Source of the DNA: Egaibacter danicus
GTDB taxonomy: Bacteria; Pseudomonadota; Gammaproteobacteria; Burkholderiales; Burkholderiaceae_C
Length of the DNA stretch: 64,000 bases
Direction of reading: 5' to 3'
Assembly: GCA_016707075.1 (NCBI GenBank)
Contig: JADJII010000015.1
Location: forward strand, 62,001 to 126,000
Below the pieces are notes generated by a model. The model was not told the DNA's origin. It saw only the letters and a list, made by a program, of their open reading frames with translations, and searched no databases. A program made the translations under genes and the position numbers. Shown one piece after another: positions 26,103 to 34,314 of this stretch (the stretch's first letter is position 1; each line of letters opens with the position of its first letter).

Positions 26103-27527
26103 ATGACCTCGACGAGCATAGGCGGCCACGTGTTGCGCCCCTACGAACCCACATACGATCCGCTGGTGAACACCACGCCTGGCCAGGGCACTGGCTATGC
26201 GCCGACCTACTGGGTGGCGTCGGCCGGCAGCCCGCCGGCCGACGACGGGCCGATCCGCGGCGACACCGATGCCGACGTGGTCGTGATTGGCTCCGGCTCC
26301 ACCGGCATGTCCACCGCGTTCTACCTGGCGCGCGAACACGGCATTATCGCCACCGTGCTGGATGCGGCTCAGACGGCATGGGGTTGCTCAAGCCGCAGTG
26401 GCGGCCAGGGGCAAAACGCCAACGGCCGCCTCACCCGCGCGCAGTGGATCGAGCGCTGGGGCCTCGACGTCGCGAAGCGGCTGGACGCCGAGGTGCGCAC
26501 AGGCTTCGAGAACTTCAAGCAACTCACCAAAGAAATCGAGTGCGAGGCCTACGACGGCGGCCACCTCTACATGGCGCACCGCCCCAAGAAGCTTGACTAC
26601 CTGCGCGAGATGACTCGCCTTCGCAACGAGGTGTTCGGCTACAAGACGCGCATGCTAACCCCGGAAGAAGTGCGTGAACAGCACTGCGACGAACGCGAAC
26701 ACCTGGGTGCGATGTTTGAAGAAGAAGGCGTGGGGATACACCCGCTGAAATTCACCTTTGGCCTGATCCGCAAAGCGCGCGAACTGGGCGTGAAGGTACA
26801 CCCGGCCAGTCCGGTTCAGGGCTGGAAAACGGTCAACGGCGTACATCACCTGCAAACGCCAGGCGGCATCGTGCGCGCCAAGCGTGTGGTGGTTTGCACC
26901 GGCGGCTACACCGGGCAGACGCTCAATCCGATGCTGAAAAACAAGATCCTGCCGATCCTGTCCAACTCGGTGGTCACGCGCCCGCTGACCGACGCCGAAA
27001 TGGCGGCCTGCAACTTCAAATCCAAGACCTTCATGACAGACACGCGCACCCTACGCTTTTACTATCGGCTGCTCGAAGGCAATCGTCTGCAGCTGGGCAG
27101 CCGCAGCTCGATCACCGGCGCCGATGCCGAAGATCCTGTGCACTTGAAGCTGCTCACGGACGCGATCGCGCGCAAGTTCCCGCCGCTGGCCGGCATCCAG
27201 ATCGACCACTCCTGGTGGGGTTGGGTGGATGTGAGCCATGACATGATGCCGCGCATCACCCGCCCGAACCCCAAGGAGACGGTGTGGCACGCGCTCGGAT
27301 ACGGTGGCAACGGTGTGTCGTCGTCTACCTGGGCTGGGAAGCGCATCGCCGAAAGGGTGGCGGGCAAGGATGCCGGGCGAGAGGTTTTCAATCTGCCGAT
27401 CTACAACTCGCCGCTTGAATACCCCAACGTCTGGAACATGGTGCGTTCTGAAGCCTTCGCGCCTTTCAGGCGCTTCGGACAGTTTTTTCTTTACAAGTGG
27501 TATTGGCTGCGCGACGAAAAGATCTGA
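26103..27527 (+). CDS. tauY: Taurine dehydrogenase large subunit TauY (FAD-dependent, DAO family)
   Basis: The ATG at 26103 is preceded by AGGAGACA and gives 474 residues; the longer open frame upstream has no protein-like sequence. An N-terminal Rossmann fold for FAD is visible: DADVVVIGSGSTGMSTAFYLARE with the GxGxxG pattern, then CSSRSGGQGQNANGR as in gamma-glutamylputrescine-oxidase-like DAO proteins, and a C-terminal GYGGNGVSSSTWAGK segment. The enzyme deaminates taurine to sulfoacetaldehyde, the Xsc substrate. It heads a plus-strand operon with a cupin and two Lin0512 proteins. The FAD oxidoreductase class is firm; taurine as substrate follows from context. Confidence 0.82.
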   Translation: MTSTSIGGHVLRPYEPTYDPLVNTTPGQGTGYAPTYWVASAGSPPADDGPIRGDTDADVVVIGSGSTGMSTAFYLAREHGIIATVLDAAQTAWGCSSRSGGQGQNANGRLTRAQWIERWGLDVAKRLDAEVRTGFENFKQLTKEIECEAYDGGHLYMAHRPKKLDYLREMTRLRNEVFGYKTRMLTPEEVREQHCDEREHLGAMFEEEGVGIHPLKFTFGLIRKARELGVKVHPASPVQGWKTVNGVHHLQTPGGIVRAKRVVVCTGGYTGQTLNPMLKNKILPILSNSVVTRPLTDAEMAACNFKSKTFMTDTRTLRFYYRLLEGNRLQLGSRSSITGADAEDPVHLKLLTDAIARKFPPLAGIQIDHSWWGWVDVSHDMMPRITRPNPKETVWHALGYGGNGVSSSTWAGKRIAERVAGKDAGREVFNLPIYNSPLEYPNVWNMVRSEAFAPFRRFGQFFLYKWYWLRDEKI

Positions 27528-27550
27528 TGTCAGAACCTGCGGAGCGCGAC

Positions 27551-27925
27551 ATGTCCCACAATACCCAGGTAATCGACTTCCAGCAAGATCGCGGCGCATT
27601 CGAGGCAAGGCGCCTGCGCGATCTGCCCGATCGTGTGCTGCAGGGCGACCCCCATCATGAGAGCACCGTTTTCTACTCCAGTGCTGCGGGTGATATGACA
27701 GCCGGCACCTGGACCAGTACGCCGGGCAAATGGCGGGCGTTCACCCATCGCGACGAGTTCTGCTACATCGTCTCGGGTCATGTCCGCTTGATTGGCGACA
27801 ATGGCACAATCCGTTCGTTCAAGACCGGTGATGCCTTTGTTATCCCCAACGGGTTCAGTGGTTGTTGGGAGGTGGTCGAGACCACCACCAAACACTTCGT
27901 CGTCTGCCACCAGGAAGCTCACTGA
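27551..27925 (+). CDS. Cupin-domain protein (Cupin_3/DUF861 type)
   Basis: The ATG at 27551 has GGAG about 6 bases upstream; an alternative ATG at 27527 overlaps the tauY stop (TGATG). The protein has about 124 residues. The single cupin domain is of the Cupin_3 kind: TPGKWRAFTHRDEFCYIVSGHVRL, GDAFVIPNGFSGCWEVVE. These small cupins accompany amine oxidoreductase genes of the DAO family. The role is unknown; stabilising or processing an amine or aldehyde intermediate is possible. Confidence 0.8.
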   Translation: MSHNTQVIDFQQDRGAFEARRLRDLPDRVLQGDPHHESTVFYSSAAGDMTAGTWTSTPGKWRAFTHRDEFCYIVSGHVRLIGDNGTIRSFKTGDAFVIPNGFSGCWEVVETTTKHFVVCHQEAH

Positions 27926-28002
27926 CACAGTGAGGGGTCCATGTCACCCAAGCCGACGGACATCGACACACCAGCAGCCATTTTTTCGACAGGAGATCTT
28001 CA

Positions 28003-28356
28003 ATGGCCAAAAAACGGGTCGTCACGCAATTCGGCATGGGCACCTCGATTCGCAGTCGCAACTACACCGAGGCTTGCGCGCGTGCCATCCGAGATGCGTT
28101 GTGGCACAACTCGCTGAACGTGGCCGATGCCTTTGGATTTTCCCGGGATGGCATGCTCATCGACGTCGAACTGGGTGTTCAACAGCCAAGCCTGGTGGAC
28201 ACCAACGCGCTTTTGAGCATTTTTCCTTACGGACAGCCGACAGTGAGGGTAGTCAAGGGTGGGCTGGACATCCCCCGGCGGGAGAAGGACGGCTGGAGCG
28301 TCATCGCCAACGCGGCGGTCATAGTCTCCTTTGACATGGAGCCTGCACATGACTGA
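28003..28356 (+). CDS. Lin0512-family protein, first copy
   Basis: The ATG at 28003 follows AGGAGA and gives 117 residues. It belongs to the Lin0512 conserved-hypothetical family: TQFGMGTSIRSRNYTEACARAI, DALWHNSLNVADAFGF, VELGVQQP, VVKGGLDIP. No signal peptide or membrane segment is seen. It is the third gene of the tauY operon and overlaps the next gene by 8 bases. The family has no established biochemical function that I know of. Its position with tauY suggests a part in handling taurine or sulfoacetaldehyde. Confidence 0.85.
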   Translation: MAKKRVVTQFGMGTSIRSRNYTEACARAIRDALWHNSLNVADAFGFSRDGMLIDVELGVQQPSLVDTNALLSIFPYGQPTVRVVKGGLDIPRREKDGWSVIANAAVIVSFDMEPAHD

Positions 28357-28729
28357 AAGACGGATCATTTTGGAAATGGGGTCGGGCAACGATCTGTATG
28401 GCTGTGACTACACCAAGGCAGCCTGCCGGGCGGTGCAAGATGCCCTACACCATTCGTCGATCGTGTTGTTCAAGTCGCTGGGCTATGACCACCGTGAAAT
28501 GCGCGTGCAAGTCACCATTGGCGTGCAGGAGCCGGACAAGGTCGACATTGCCCGTGTCTGCGCAGAACTTCCGCGAGGCCGTGCCGAGGTCACTGCGGTC
28601 CTCGGCGGACTCAATGTGCATGATGCAGAACAAGACACCACGCATGTCATCGCCACTGCGGCGATCGAAGCGTTTTTGCCGATCGAGCAAAGTCGTTGGC
28701 GACTCAGCGATGGGACCAGCGAGAAATGA
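28349..28729 (+). CDS. Lin0512-family protein, second copy
   Basis: The ATG at 28349 overlaps the previous gene by 8 bases (ATGACTGA) and gives 126 residues. It is a diverged paralogue of the gene before it, with the same order of motifs: LEMGSGNDLYGCDYTKAACRAVQDAL, VTIGVQEPDKVD, VLGGLNV. Overlap and equal length suggest that the two products form a heteromer. The function is unknown. Confidence 0.85.
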   Translation: MTERRIILEMGSGNDLYGCDYTKAACRAVQDALHHSSIVLFKSLGYDHREMRVQVTIGVQEPDKVDIARVCAELPRGRAEVTAVLGGLNVHDAEQDTTHVIATAAIEAFLPIEQSRWRLSDGTSEK

Positions 28730-29103
28730 TCGGGGTTCCTTCGTTTTCAGTGCAACAAGTGACGGTTCGCTAGAAAGAGGAGGAGGCAAGTCTCAGGAAA
28801 TCAACTGGAGGAATTTGGCGAATTAATGAAGCACTGCGCCGAACAACTCCATAGCAACACCTAGCCCGTCATCACAGCCCAATCCAAAGCCAAAGTGGCC
28901 TCCCGGTAAGATTCTTATCAAACCTGCCACATCGCGAAAATCCTATGTGAGGTCAATTTGTGATGGTTTGGAATCGAGTCCAAACACGCGCTGTCGGCAC
29001 CCCAAAACGGGGAGCGTGCGTCAACGCAAGCCATTACCGATCCCAGCTACTAAATTGTGTTGGTGTCAACTGAAAACGTACTTCTGCCTTGTGACAAACC
29101 ACG
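28730..29103. other. Intergenic stretch with the second copy of the 43-base repeat; no gene seen
   Basis: Neither strand has a protein-like frame. GTGGCCTCCCGGTAAGA ... AAACCTGCCACATC at 28896-28934 resembles 20115-20157 in the same orientation. CCCCAAAACGGGG at about 29000-29012 is a small hairpin without a T run. The stretch separates the plus-strand tauY operon from the end of the convergent sialic acid operon. Confidence 0.5.
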
Positions 29104-30114
29104 CTATACCGTTTGTGTCACCTTGGCGAGATGGCGAGGAACGTCCGGATTGAAGCCTCGTGTTTGAGCTAATCCTTCAACCATTAGGTAGAAACTCTGG
29201 ATGATGGCGATAGGGTCCAGATCCTCGTGTGCCGTGGAGACCAATGGCAGCTCAGCGCCGGGCGTTCCTGCTGGTGCGGCCAGCAACACGCGACCACCGC
29301 GAAGACGCATCTCTTCAGCCAACGTTAACAGGCTGGCTTGGGCCGGGCCTCGCGGAGCGAACACCAGCATGGGGAAGCCCTTTTCGACCAGTGCCATGGG
29401 ACCATGCTTGACTTCCGCGCCAGAAAAGGCTTCGGCCTGGATAGCGCAGGTTTCCTTGAATTTGAGGGCAGCCTCCATTGCAATGGCCAATCCAGTTCCC
29501 CGGCCAATAACAAACAGCTTGTCAGCTTTGCAAAGGACATCCACCGCAGGCTGCCACGACAGCTGTGCAGCTGCATGAAGGGCATCCGGTAGCCGCTCCA
29601 GCGCAGTCTGCAGGGTCTTATCGTCTTGCCAGGTCGCCGTCAGGCGCGCGCCCGCTACCAATTGCGCGATATAGCTTTTGGTGGCCGCCACACTCAACTC
29701 CTTGCCCGCATGCAACGGAAAAACCCATTGAGCGGCAGTAGCCAGTGGTGATGGCACCTCATTCACAAAAGCCAAGGTCCGCGCACCACCTTCGCGGATG
29801 AATCGTGTCGGTGCGATCAAATCCGGGCTTTGGCCCGATTGCGAAAACGCCACCGACATCAGGCCATCAATGTGCAGCCGGGTTTGATATAGAGTGATTA
29901 ATGACATCGGTAGCGAAGTCACCAGACGACCCAGACGTGCCATCATCAAATAGCCCATGAAATGGGCGGCGTGGTCAGAACTTCCGCGAGCAATGGTGAC
30001 CACCGCCGTTGGTGGCTGACGACGCAACTCCGCACCCAGTTCCGCATAGGCCTGGCCATCATGCTGCAGCAATTGACTTACGGCTTGCGGCGCATACAGC
30101 GCTTCGCGGCGCAT
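29104..30114 (-). CDS. SIS-domain glucosamine-6-phosphate deaminase (NagB-II type)
   Basis: The ATG at 30114 lies one base after the nagA stop and gives 336 residues. Two SIS sugar-phosphate isomerase domains are visible: ARGSSDHAAHFMGYLM and SQSGQSPDL in the first, GRGTGLAIAMEAALKFKET and EAFSGAEVKHGP in the second. This is the isomerase half of glucosamine-6-phosphate synthase without the glutaminase domain, the form that replaces NagB in many proteobacterial amino-sugar pathways. It converts glucosamine-6-phosphate to fructose-6-phosphate and ammonia, the last step of the operon's pathway. Confidence 0.88.
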   Translation of the reverse strand: MRREALYAPQAVSQLLQHDGQAYAELGAELRRQPPTAVVTIARGSSDHAAHFMGYLMMARLGRLVTSLPMSLITLYQTRLHIDGLMSVAFSQSGQSPDLIAPTRFIREGGARTLAFVNEVPSPLATAAQWVFPLHAGKELSVAATKSYIAQLVAGARLTATWQDDKTLQTALERLPDALHAAAQLSWQPAVDVLCKADKLFVIGRGTGLAIAMEAALKFKETCAIQAEAFSGAEVKHGPMALVEKGFPMLVFAPRGPAQASLLTLAEEMRLRGGRVLLAAPAGTPGAELPLVSTAHEDLDPIAIIQSFYLMVEGLAQTRGFNPDVPRHLAKVTQTV

Positions 30115-30115
30115 T

Positions 30116-31240
30116 TCAGTGGATTTCAATTTCACTTCCTTCAATATAAACACGCTGGATTTGAAGCGCCGGGTCCAAAACAACCAGGTCGGCGCTGCTA
30201 CCCGTTGTGAGGCGACCCAATTCATTCAAGCCCAGGAAGTCTGCGGCATGGGTCGAAACCATTTTCGACGCGTCGTCCAGAGGTACCCCAATGGCAACGA
30301 GGTTGCGCAATGCCTGATCCATGGTCAAGACGCTGCCGGCCAGCGTACCGTCAGCTAGACGCACACCACCCAGGCACTTGAAAACGCGGTGTTGTCCAAG
30401 GGCGTAGTCACCATCCGGCATCCCGGTGGCCGAGGTGGAGTCGGTGACGCAAAAGAGGCAGGGAATGGCGCGCAAGGCCGCTTTGATGGCACCCGGGTGC
30501 ACATGCAGCAGGTCAGGAATGATTTCGGCGTAGCGCGCATGCGCCAAGGCAGCCCCCACCATGCCGGGGGCCCGATGGTGCAGTCCCGACATCGCATTGA
30601 AAAGATGCGTAAAGCCTGCAGCCCCATGCTCCAGCGCGGCGTGACCCTCCTCGTAGGAACCCGCGCTGTGACCAATTTGCACGCGAAAACCCGCATCGCT
30701 CAGCGGACCTATGCACGCCATATGACCTGGGATTTCCGGTGCAAGGGTGATCAATCGTATGGGGGCCAGAGCATGCAATGCTTCCACTTCCTGCATGCTG
30801 AGGGGTATCGCAAAAGCGGGCTGGGCACCCAGTTTTCCGGGATTGATATAAGGGCCTTCCAGATGTACCCCCAGTACGCGGGCCCCTTGCGCGGGCCGGG
30901 TTTGACAAGCAGGCGCCAATGATCGCAAGGCTTTTTCAATATCTGCCATGGGAGCGGTCATCGTCGTAGCCAATAAAGCGGTCGTCCCGTGCTGAGCATG
31001 GCATCGTGCAATCTGGCTTGCAGCATCTGCTCCCTGCATGATGTCAAAGCCCGCGCCGCCGTGAACATGGGTATCGATGAATCCCGGCAACAAAATGGCA
31101 CCAGGCTCCTGCAACACGCGCGATGTGGCTACCAGATCCCCTTCGATCAGTTGTATACGTCCTGCACTCAGAAGAATCCTTCCAGAGATAAAGCCCTCGG
31201 GCGTCAGAATTCGCCCCTCGATGATCTGGTCAATGGTCAT
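30116..31240 (-). CDS. nagA: N-acetylglucosamine-6-phosphate deacetylase
   Basis: The ATG at 31240 (MTIDQIIEGR) gives 374 residues; the longer open frame upstream covers the nagK end and is not protein-like. Seen: metal site HVH in PGFIDTHVHGGAGFD, HLEGPYINPGKLGA with the metal-binding Glu, IGHSAGSYEEG, HLFNAMSGLHHRAPG, and the catalytic Asp in CVTDSTSATG. It removes acetate from N-acetylglucosamine-6-phosphate. It is 8 bases after the kinase gene and 1 base before the deaminase gene. Confidence 0.94.
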   Translation of the reverse strand: MTIDQIIEGRILTPEGFISGRILLSAGRIQLIEGDLVATSRVLQEPGAILLPGFIDTHVHGGAGFDIMQGADAASQIARCHAQHGTTALLATTMTAPMADIEKALRSLAPACQTRPAQGARVLGVHLEGPYINPGKLGAQPAFAIPLSMQEVEALHALAPIRLITLAPEIPGHMACIGPLSDAGFRVQIGHSAGSYEEGHAALEHGAAGFTHLFNAMSGLHHRAPGMVGAALAHARYAEIIPDLLHVHPGAIKAALRAIPCLFCVTDSTSATGMPDGDYALGQHRVFKCLGGVRLADGTLAGSVLTMDQALRNLVAIGVPLDDASKMVSTHAADFLGLNELGRLTTGSSADLVVLDPALQIQRVYIEGSEIEIH

Positions 31241-31248
31241 GCGACTCT

Positions 31249-32130
31249 CTACTCCGATTTGACCTTTTGCTCTAGCCATGCTGCGGCCCCGACCAAGCCG
31301 GAATCTGCACCCAGAAGGGCCCGCTCTATGGGCAACTGGTAAACCTGTGGAAACTCCGCTAACGCCGCTTGCACCCAATCGAGCATGCCCGGTGCCAGCC
31401 CTACGCTGCCACCCAGCACCACCAGTTCCAAATCAAGCTGTGCATGACTGCTCGCAATTGCACTGGCCACGGCTCGGGCAGCACGCTGAACGAGCTGCAG
31501 GGCATCGTGATCGCCAAGTCGGGCCATGTCAAATAGTTCAGTACTGCTCAGGGAATGTCCAAAGTGGTGCCCGGCTTGACGCGCCAGGGCGGTGCCGGAG
31601 GCAACGGCTTCCAGGCAACCCATCCGACCACAGCCGCAAGCGTACGGGGCATCGATCGGTGCCACATCGACAGCCGCATGTCCGACATGTCCGGCCAATC
31701 CGTGGGTTCCCTCACGTAGTGAACCGCCTAACACCAAGCCTCCTCCAACGCCGGTGGACAGGGTTATGAAGAGCAAATCCTGACATTGTTGATGACGTAA
31801 ACAGTATTCACCCCATGCGGCGGCCTGGGCGTCGTTGATGGCAACCACTGAGCAACCCAGCAACTGAGTTAAACGTGGGATCAATGGATAGGCATCCCAA
31901 AAGGGTATGGTCTGCGGGTTGACGGCACGTACCGCGCACCCATCAACATATCCGGTAACGGCTATTGCAACACCAGTGGGCTGTGGCCGGTCGCTGGCCA
32001 GTTCTTGGATTGCCTGCAAGAATGCTGCCTCGGTCGCTGGCATAGGAAGCTGCCGACGATCCTGGCATTCCCCGTTGATCACGTTGGCCGCAGCAATCTT
32101 TGTTCCGCCGATGTCAATGGCTAGAATCAC
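31249..32130 (-). CDS. nanK: ROK-family N-acetylmannosamine kinase
   Basis: The start is GTG at 32130, overlapping the nanE stop by 4 bases (GTGA). The protein has 293 residues. The ROK fold is shown by the ATP site AIDIGGTKIAAA and the zinc motif CGCGRMGCLE, with catalytic Asp in VVAINDAQAAAWGE. The kinase phosphorylates ManNAc to ManNAc-6-phosphate. Within ROK proteins, NanK and NagK are hard to separate by sequence; the neighbouring nanE and nanA favour NanK. Confidence 0.88.
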   Translation of the reverse strand: MILAIDIGGTKIAAANVINGECQDRRQLPMPATEAAFLQAIQELASDRPQPTGVAIAVTGYVDGCAVRAVNPQTIPFWDAYPLIPRLTQLLGCSVVAINDAQAAAWGEYCLRHQQCQDLLFITLSTGVGGGLVLGGSLREGTHGLAGHVGHAAVDVAPIDAPYACGCGRMGCLEAVASGTALARQAGHHFGHSLSSTELFDMARLGDHDALQLVQRAARAVASAIASSHAQLDLELVVLGGSVGLAPGMLDWVQAALAEFPQVYQLPIERALLGADSGLVGAAAWLEQKVKSE

Positions 32131-32816
32131 GATTGCACCTTGGACATGGCATGGGCAAACCAGCCAGTGATATGTTCAATGCGCGTTATCGCGGAGCCCA
32201 CCGTCACACAGAATGCGCCATGGCGTAACGCCTGTGCAGCCTGCTGAGGCGTCCGAAACCGTCCTTCGGCGACCACACGACAGCCGCGTTTTGCCAAGCG
32301 ATCAATGAGAGGAAAATCCGGGCCTTCGGCGTCCGTTTCTGTCTCAACCGTGTAGCCGGACATGGTCGTACCAACTAGGTCGGCCCCCATGTTCCATGCC
32401 ATCAATCCATCCGCTTCGGTTGCGCAATCGGCCATGGACAGACATCCAGCGGAACGCGTCGCCTCCAGCAATCTACTGCATGGTTCGGGCCTATGCCGCA
32501 TGGTGGCGTCGAAGGCAATAATCGCTGCGCCTGCAGCCCCGAGATCCAGTACATCTTGAACCCATGGCGTGATCCGCACGGGGGAATCCGCCAGATCCCG
32601 TTTCACAATCCCAATCACGGGTACATCTACAACCGAAGTGACTGCCAGGACGTTGGCCACGCCCTCAATTCTCAAAGCACAGGCGCCCCCTGCCACGGCA
32701 GCCTGTGCCATCGCCACGACAATATCGGTTCGGTCCATGGCACTGCCGGGCAATGACTGACAGGACACTACCAAGCCGTTTTCGATTTGATCAAGTACTT
32801 TTTTTTTGGAAATCAT
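32127..32816 (-). CDS. nanE: N-acetylmannosamine-6-phosphate 2-epimerase
   Basis: The ATG at 32816 (MISKKKVLDQIENGLVVSCQ) gives 229 residues, normal for NanE. The TIM-barrel motifs are VVSCQSLPGSAMD, ALRIEGVANV, VPVIGIVKRD, IIAFDATMR, and VVAEGRFRTPQQAA. It converts ManNAc-6-phosphate to GlcNAc-6-phosphate, linking NanK to NagA. No good ribosome site is visible at this start. Confidence 0.93.
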   Translation of the reverse strand: MISKKKVLDQIENGLVVSCQSLPGSAMDRTDIVVAMAQAAVAGGACALRIEGVANVLAVTSVVDVPVIGIVKRDLADSPVRITPWVQDVLDLGAAGAAIIAFDATMRHRPEPCSRLLEATRSAGCLSMADCATEADGLMAWNMGADLVGTTMSGYTVETETDAEGPDFPLIDRLAKRGCRVVAEGRFRTPQQAAQALRHGAFCVTVGSAITRIEHITGWFAHAMSKVQS

Positions 32817-32900
32817 GGTCAATGTGGTTTTACGAACGGGTAACGAGCCGCACCCCACCGTAGATGCACGCATCGAAGGGAGGTGGTGTTTGCAGCGTCG

Positions 32901-33287
32901 TCACGTTCTACCGTAGTCATCTTGCAGTCTCACGATGTCGTCCTCGCCGAGGTACTCACCAAACTGCACCTCGACGATTTCGACAGGCGCGTCTGTTAGA
33001 TTCGCCAGTCGGTGAACTTCGCCAAGCGCAATATCGACGTGCTGTCCAACGCCGAGATCCACAACCTGCGAACCCACGGTAACCCGTGCCTGGCCTTGCA
33101 CAACGACCCAGTGTTCAGCTCGTTGGTGGTGTTTTTGCAGGCTGAGTTGTTGCCCCGGGTGCACCAGGATCCGCTTAACCTTATTACCCGCCCGCTCGGA
33201 AACTGTTTCATACCAACCCCACCACGGGCGATGGGTGCATGACGAACCGTCCTGCGCGGGTGGTGGGGTGTGCATGGGTGCTTGCAT
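32901..33287 (-). CDS. Cupin-domain protein similar to the mannose-6-phosphate isomerase type II C-terminal domain
   Basis: It has 128 residues from the ATG at 33287; a second ATG at 33275 is possible. The single cupin matches the C-terminal domain of ManC-type bifunctional enzymes: RPWWGWYETV, KRILVHPGQQLSLQKHHQRAEHWVVVQGQARVTVG, VEIVEVQFGEYLGEDDIVRLQDDYGR. Residues usual for a metal site (QKHHQRAEHW) are present. It lies between nanA and nanE in the sialic acid operon, where it may isomerise or epimerise a sugar intermediate; this is not established. Confidence 0.8.
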   Translation of the reverse strand: MQAPMHTPPPAQDGSSCTHRPWWGWYETVSERAGNKVKRILVHPGQQLSLQKHHQRAEHWVVVQGQARVTVGSQVVDLGVGQHVDIALGEVHRLANLTDAPVEIVEVQFGEYLGEDDIVRLQDDYGRT

Positions 33288-33309
33288 GGCAGTTCGAGGG
33301 GGTTGGTGC

Positions 33310-34236
33310 TCACATGAGTCCCATGCCTTTCAGATGGTCGGCAATGCGGGCACTGACATCTTCCGGAACCGGGCGGTTGGGCCGGCGCATGTCACCGTTT
33401 TCAAAAATACCCATGTGCTTGAGGGCCACCTTGAAACTGCCCACACCGGCCGCGCCGCCGCTCAGGCGTGGCGCGCTCCAGAACACCATCTGGAACAATG
33501 CGATCAAACGTTCCTGCTCTGCACGGGCCTCTGTCCAGCGCCCTTGGCTGGCAGCTTCGTACAGCCGCACATAACCGGCGGGGTCCACATTGCCCAGGCC
33601 TGGCACACAGCCATGGGCCCCAGCGAGGATGGCGCTGTCGGCGACTATCTCGGACCCCGTGAGGAGGGCAAATCCAGGCTTGGACTTGAAGTCCTGCAGC
33701 AGCATGCGGAAAGTGCCATCGTCACCGCTGCTGTCCTTGAGGGCGACGATGAGATCTTCTTCCACCAAGGTGTGCAAGGTTTCGCGCTGCAGTTTGATGC
33801 CCACGCACACCGGAATGTCGTAGGCCACCAGTGGCATCGCCGTGGCTTCGCGGATGTAGCGGAAGTGGTCAATGGTTTCCGTCTGGTTGGTGCGGGTGTA
33901 GAACGGTGCGGTGACCACCAGACCATCCACACCGGCGGCCTTGGCCCGCAGGCCGTGGTGTATGCAACTGTCGGTGGTGGGATCCATGATGCCCGAGACC
34001 AGTGGCACGCGCCCACCCACCTCCTTCACACAGAACTCCAGCAGGCGAGCCCGCTCGTCAGGAGACAGGGAGACACATTCGCTGGTCGATCCCAGCAAGA
34101 ACAGACCGTGCACGCCACCGTCCAGCAAGTGCTTGAGCAGGCGACTGAGGCTTTTCCAGTCAATCTGGTTGTCGGCGGTGTAAGGCGTGGCCACAGGGGG
34201 CACGATGCCGTGAAGGAAGGTTTTGGATTTGGACAT
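33310..34236 (-). CDS. nanA: N-acetylneuraminate lyase / DapA-family aldolase
   Basis: The ATG at 34236 (MSKSKTFLHG) gives 308 residues; a longer start at 34287 is less likely. The DHDPS/NAL-fold motifs are GSTSECVSLS (the GST-S/G-E pocket), YDIPVCVG with the active-site Tyr, and VALKDSSGD with the Schiff-base Lys. The enzyme cleaves N-acetylneuraminate to ManNAc and pyruvate. The family includes several 2-keto-acid aldolases, but the neighbours nanE, nanK, nanM and siaPQM support NanA. Confidence 0.85.
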   Translation of the reverse strand: MSKSKTFLHGIVPPVATPYTADNQIDWKSLSRLLKHLLDGGVHGLFLLGSTSECVSLSPDERARLLEFCVKEVGGRVPLVSGIMDPTTDSCIHHGLRAKAAGVDGLVVTAPFYTRTNQTETIDHFRYIREATAMPLVAYDIPVCVGIKLQRETLHTLVEEDLIVALKDSSGDDGTFRMLLQDFKSKPGFALLTGSEIVADSAILAGAHGCVPGLGNVDPAGYVRLYEAASQGRWTEARAEQERLIALFQMVFWSAPRLSGGAAGVGSFKVALKHMGIFENGDMRRPNRPVPEDVSARIADHLKGMGLM

Positions 34237-34314
34237 GGAGTTTGAGGGTATGAATGAAGGAGATAGGGCAGGGATGGCGGTCGCCAATCCCCGTTCGAAT
34301 GGGTCAGGGCGCGG

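Noticed and set aside
29000..29012. Hairpin CCCCAAAACGGGG as a terminator for the tauY operon
   Set aside because: The stem is short and no T run follows on either strand, so termination is not supported.
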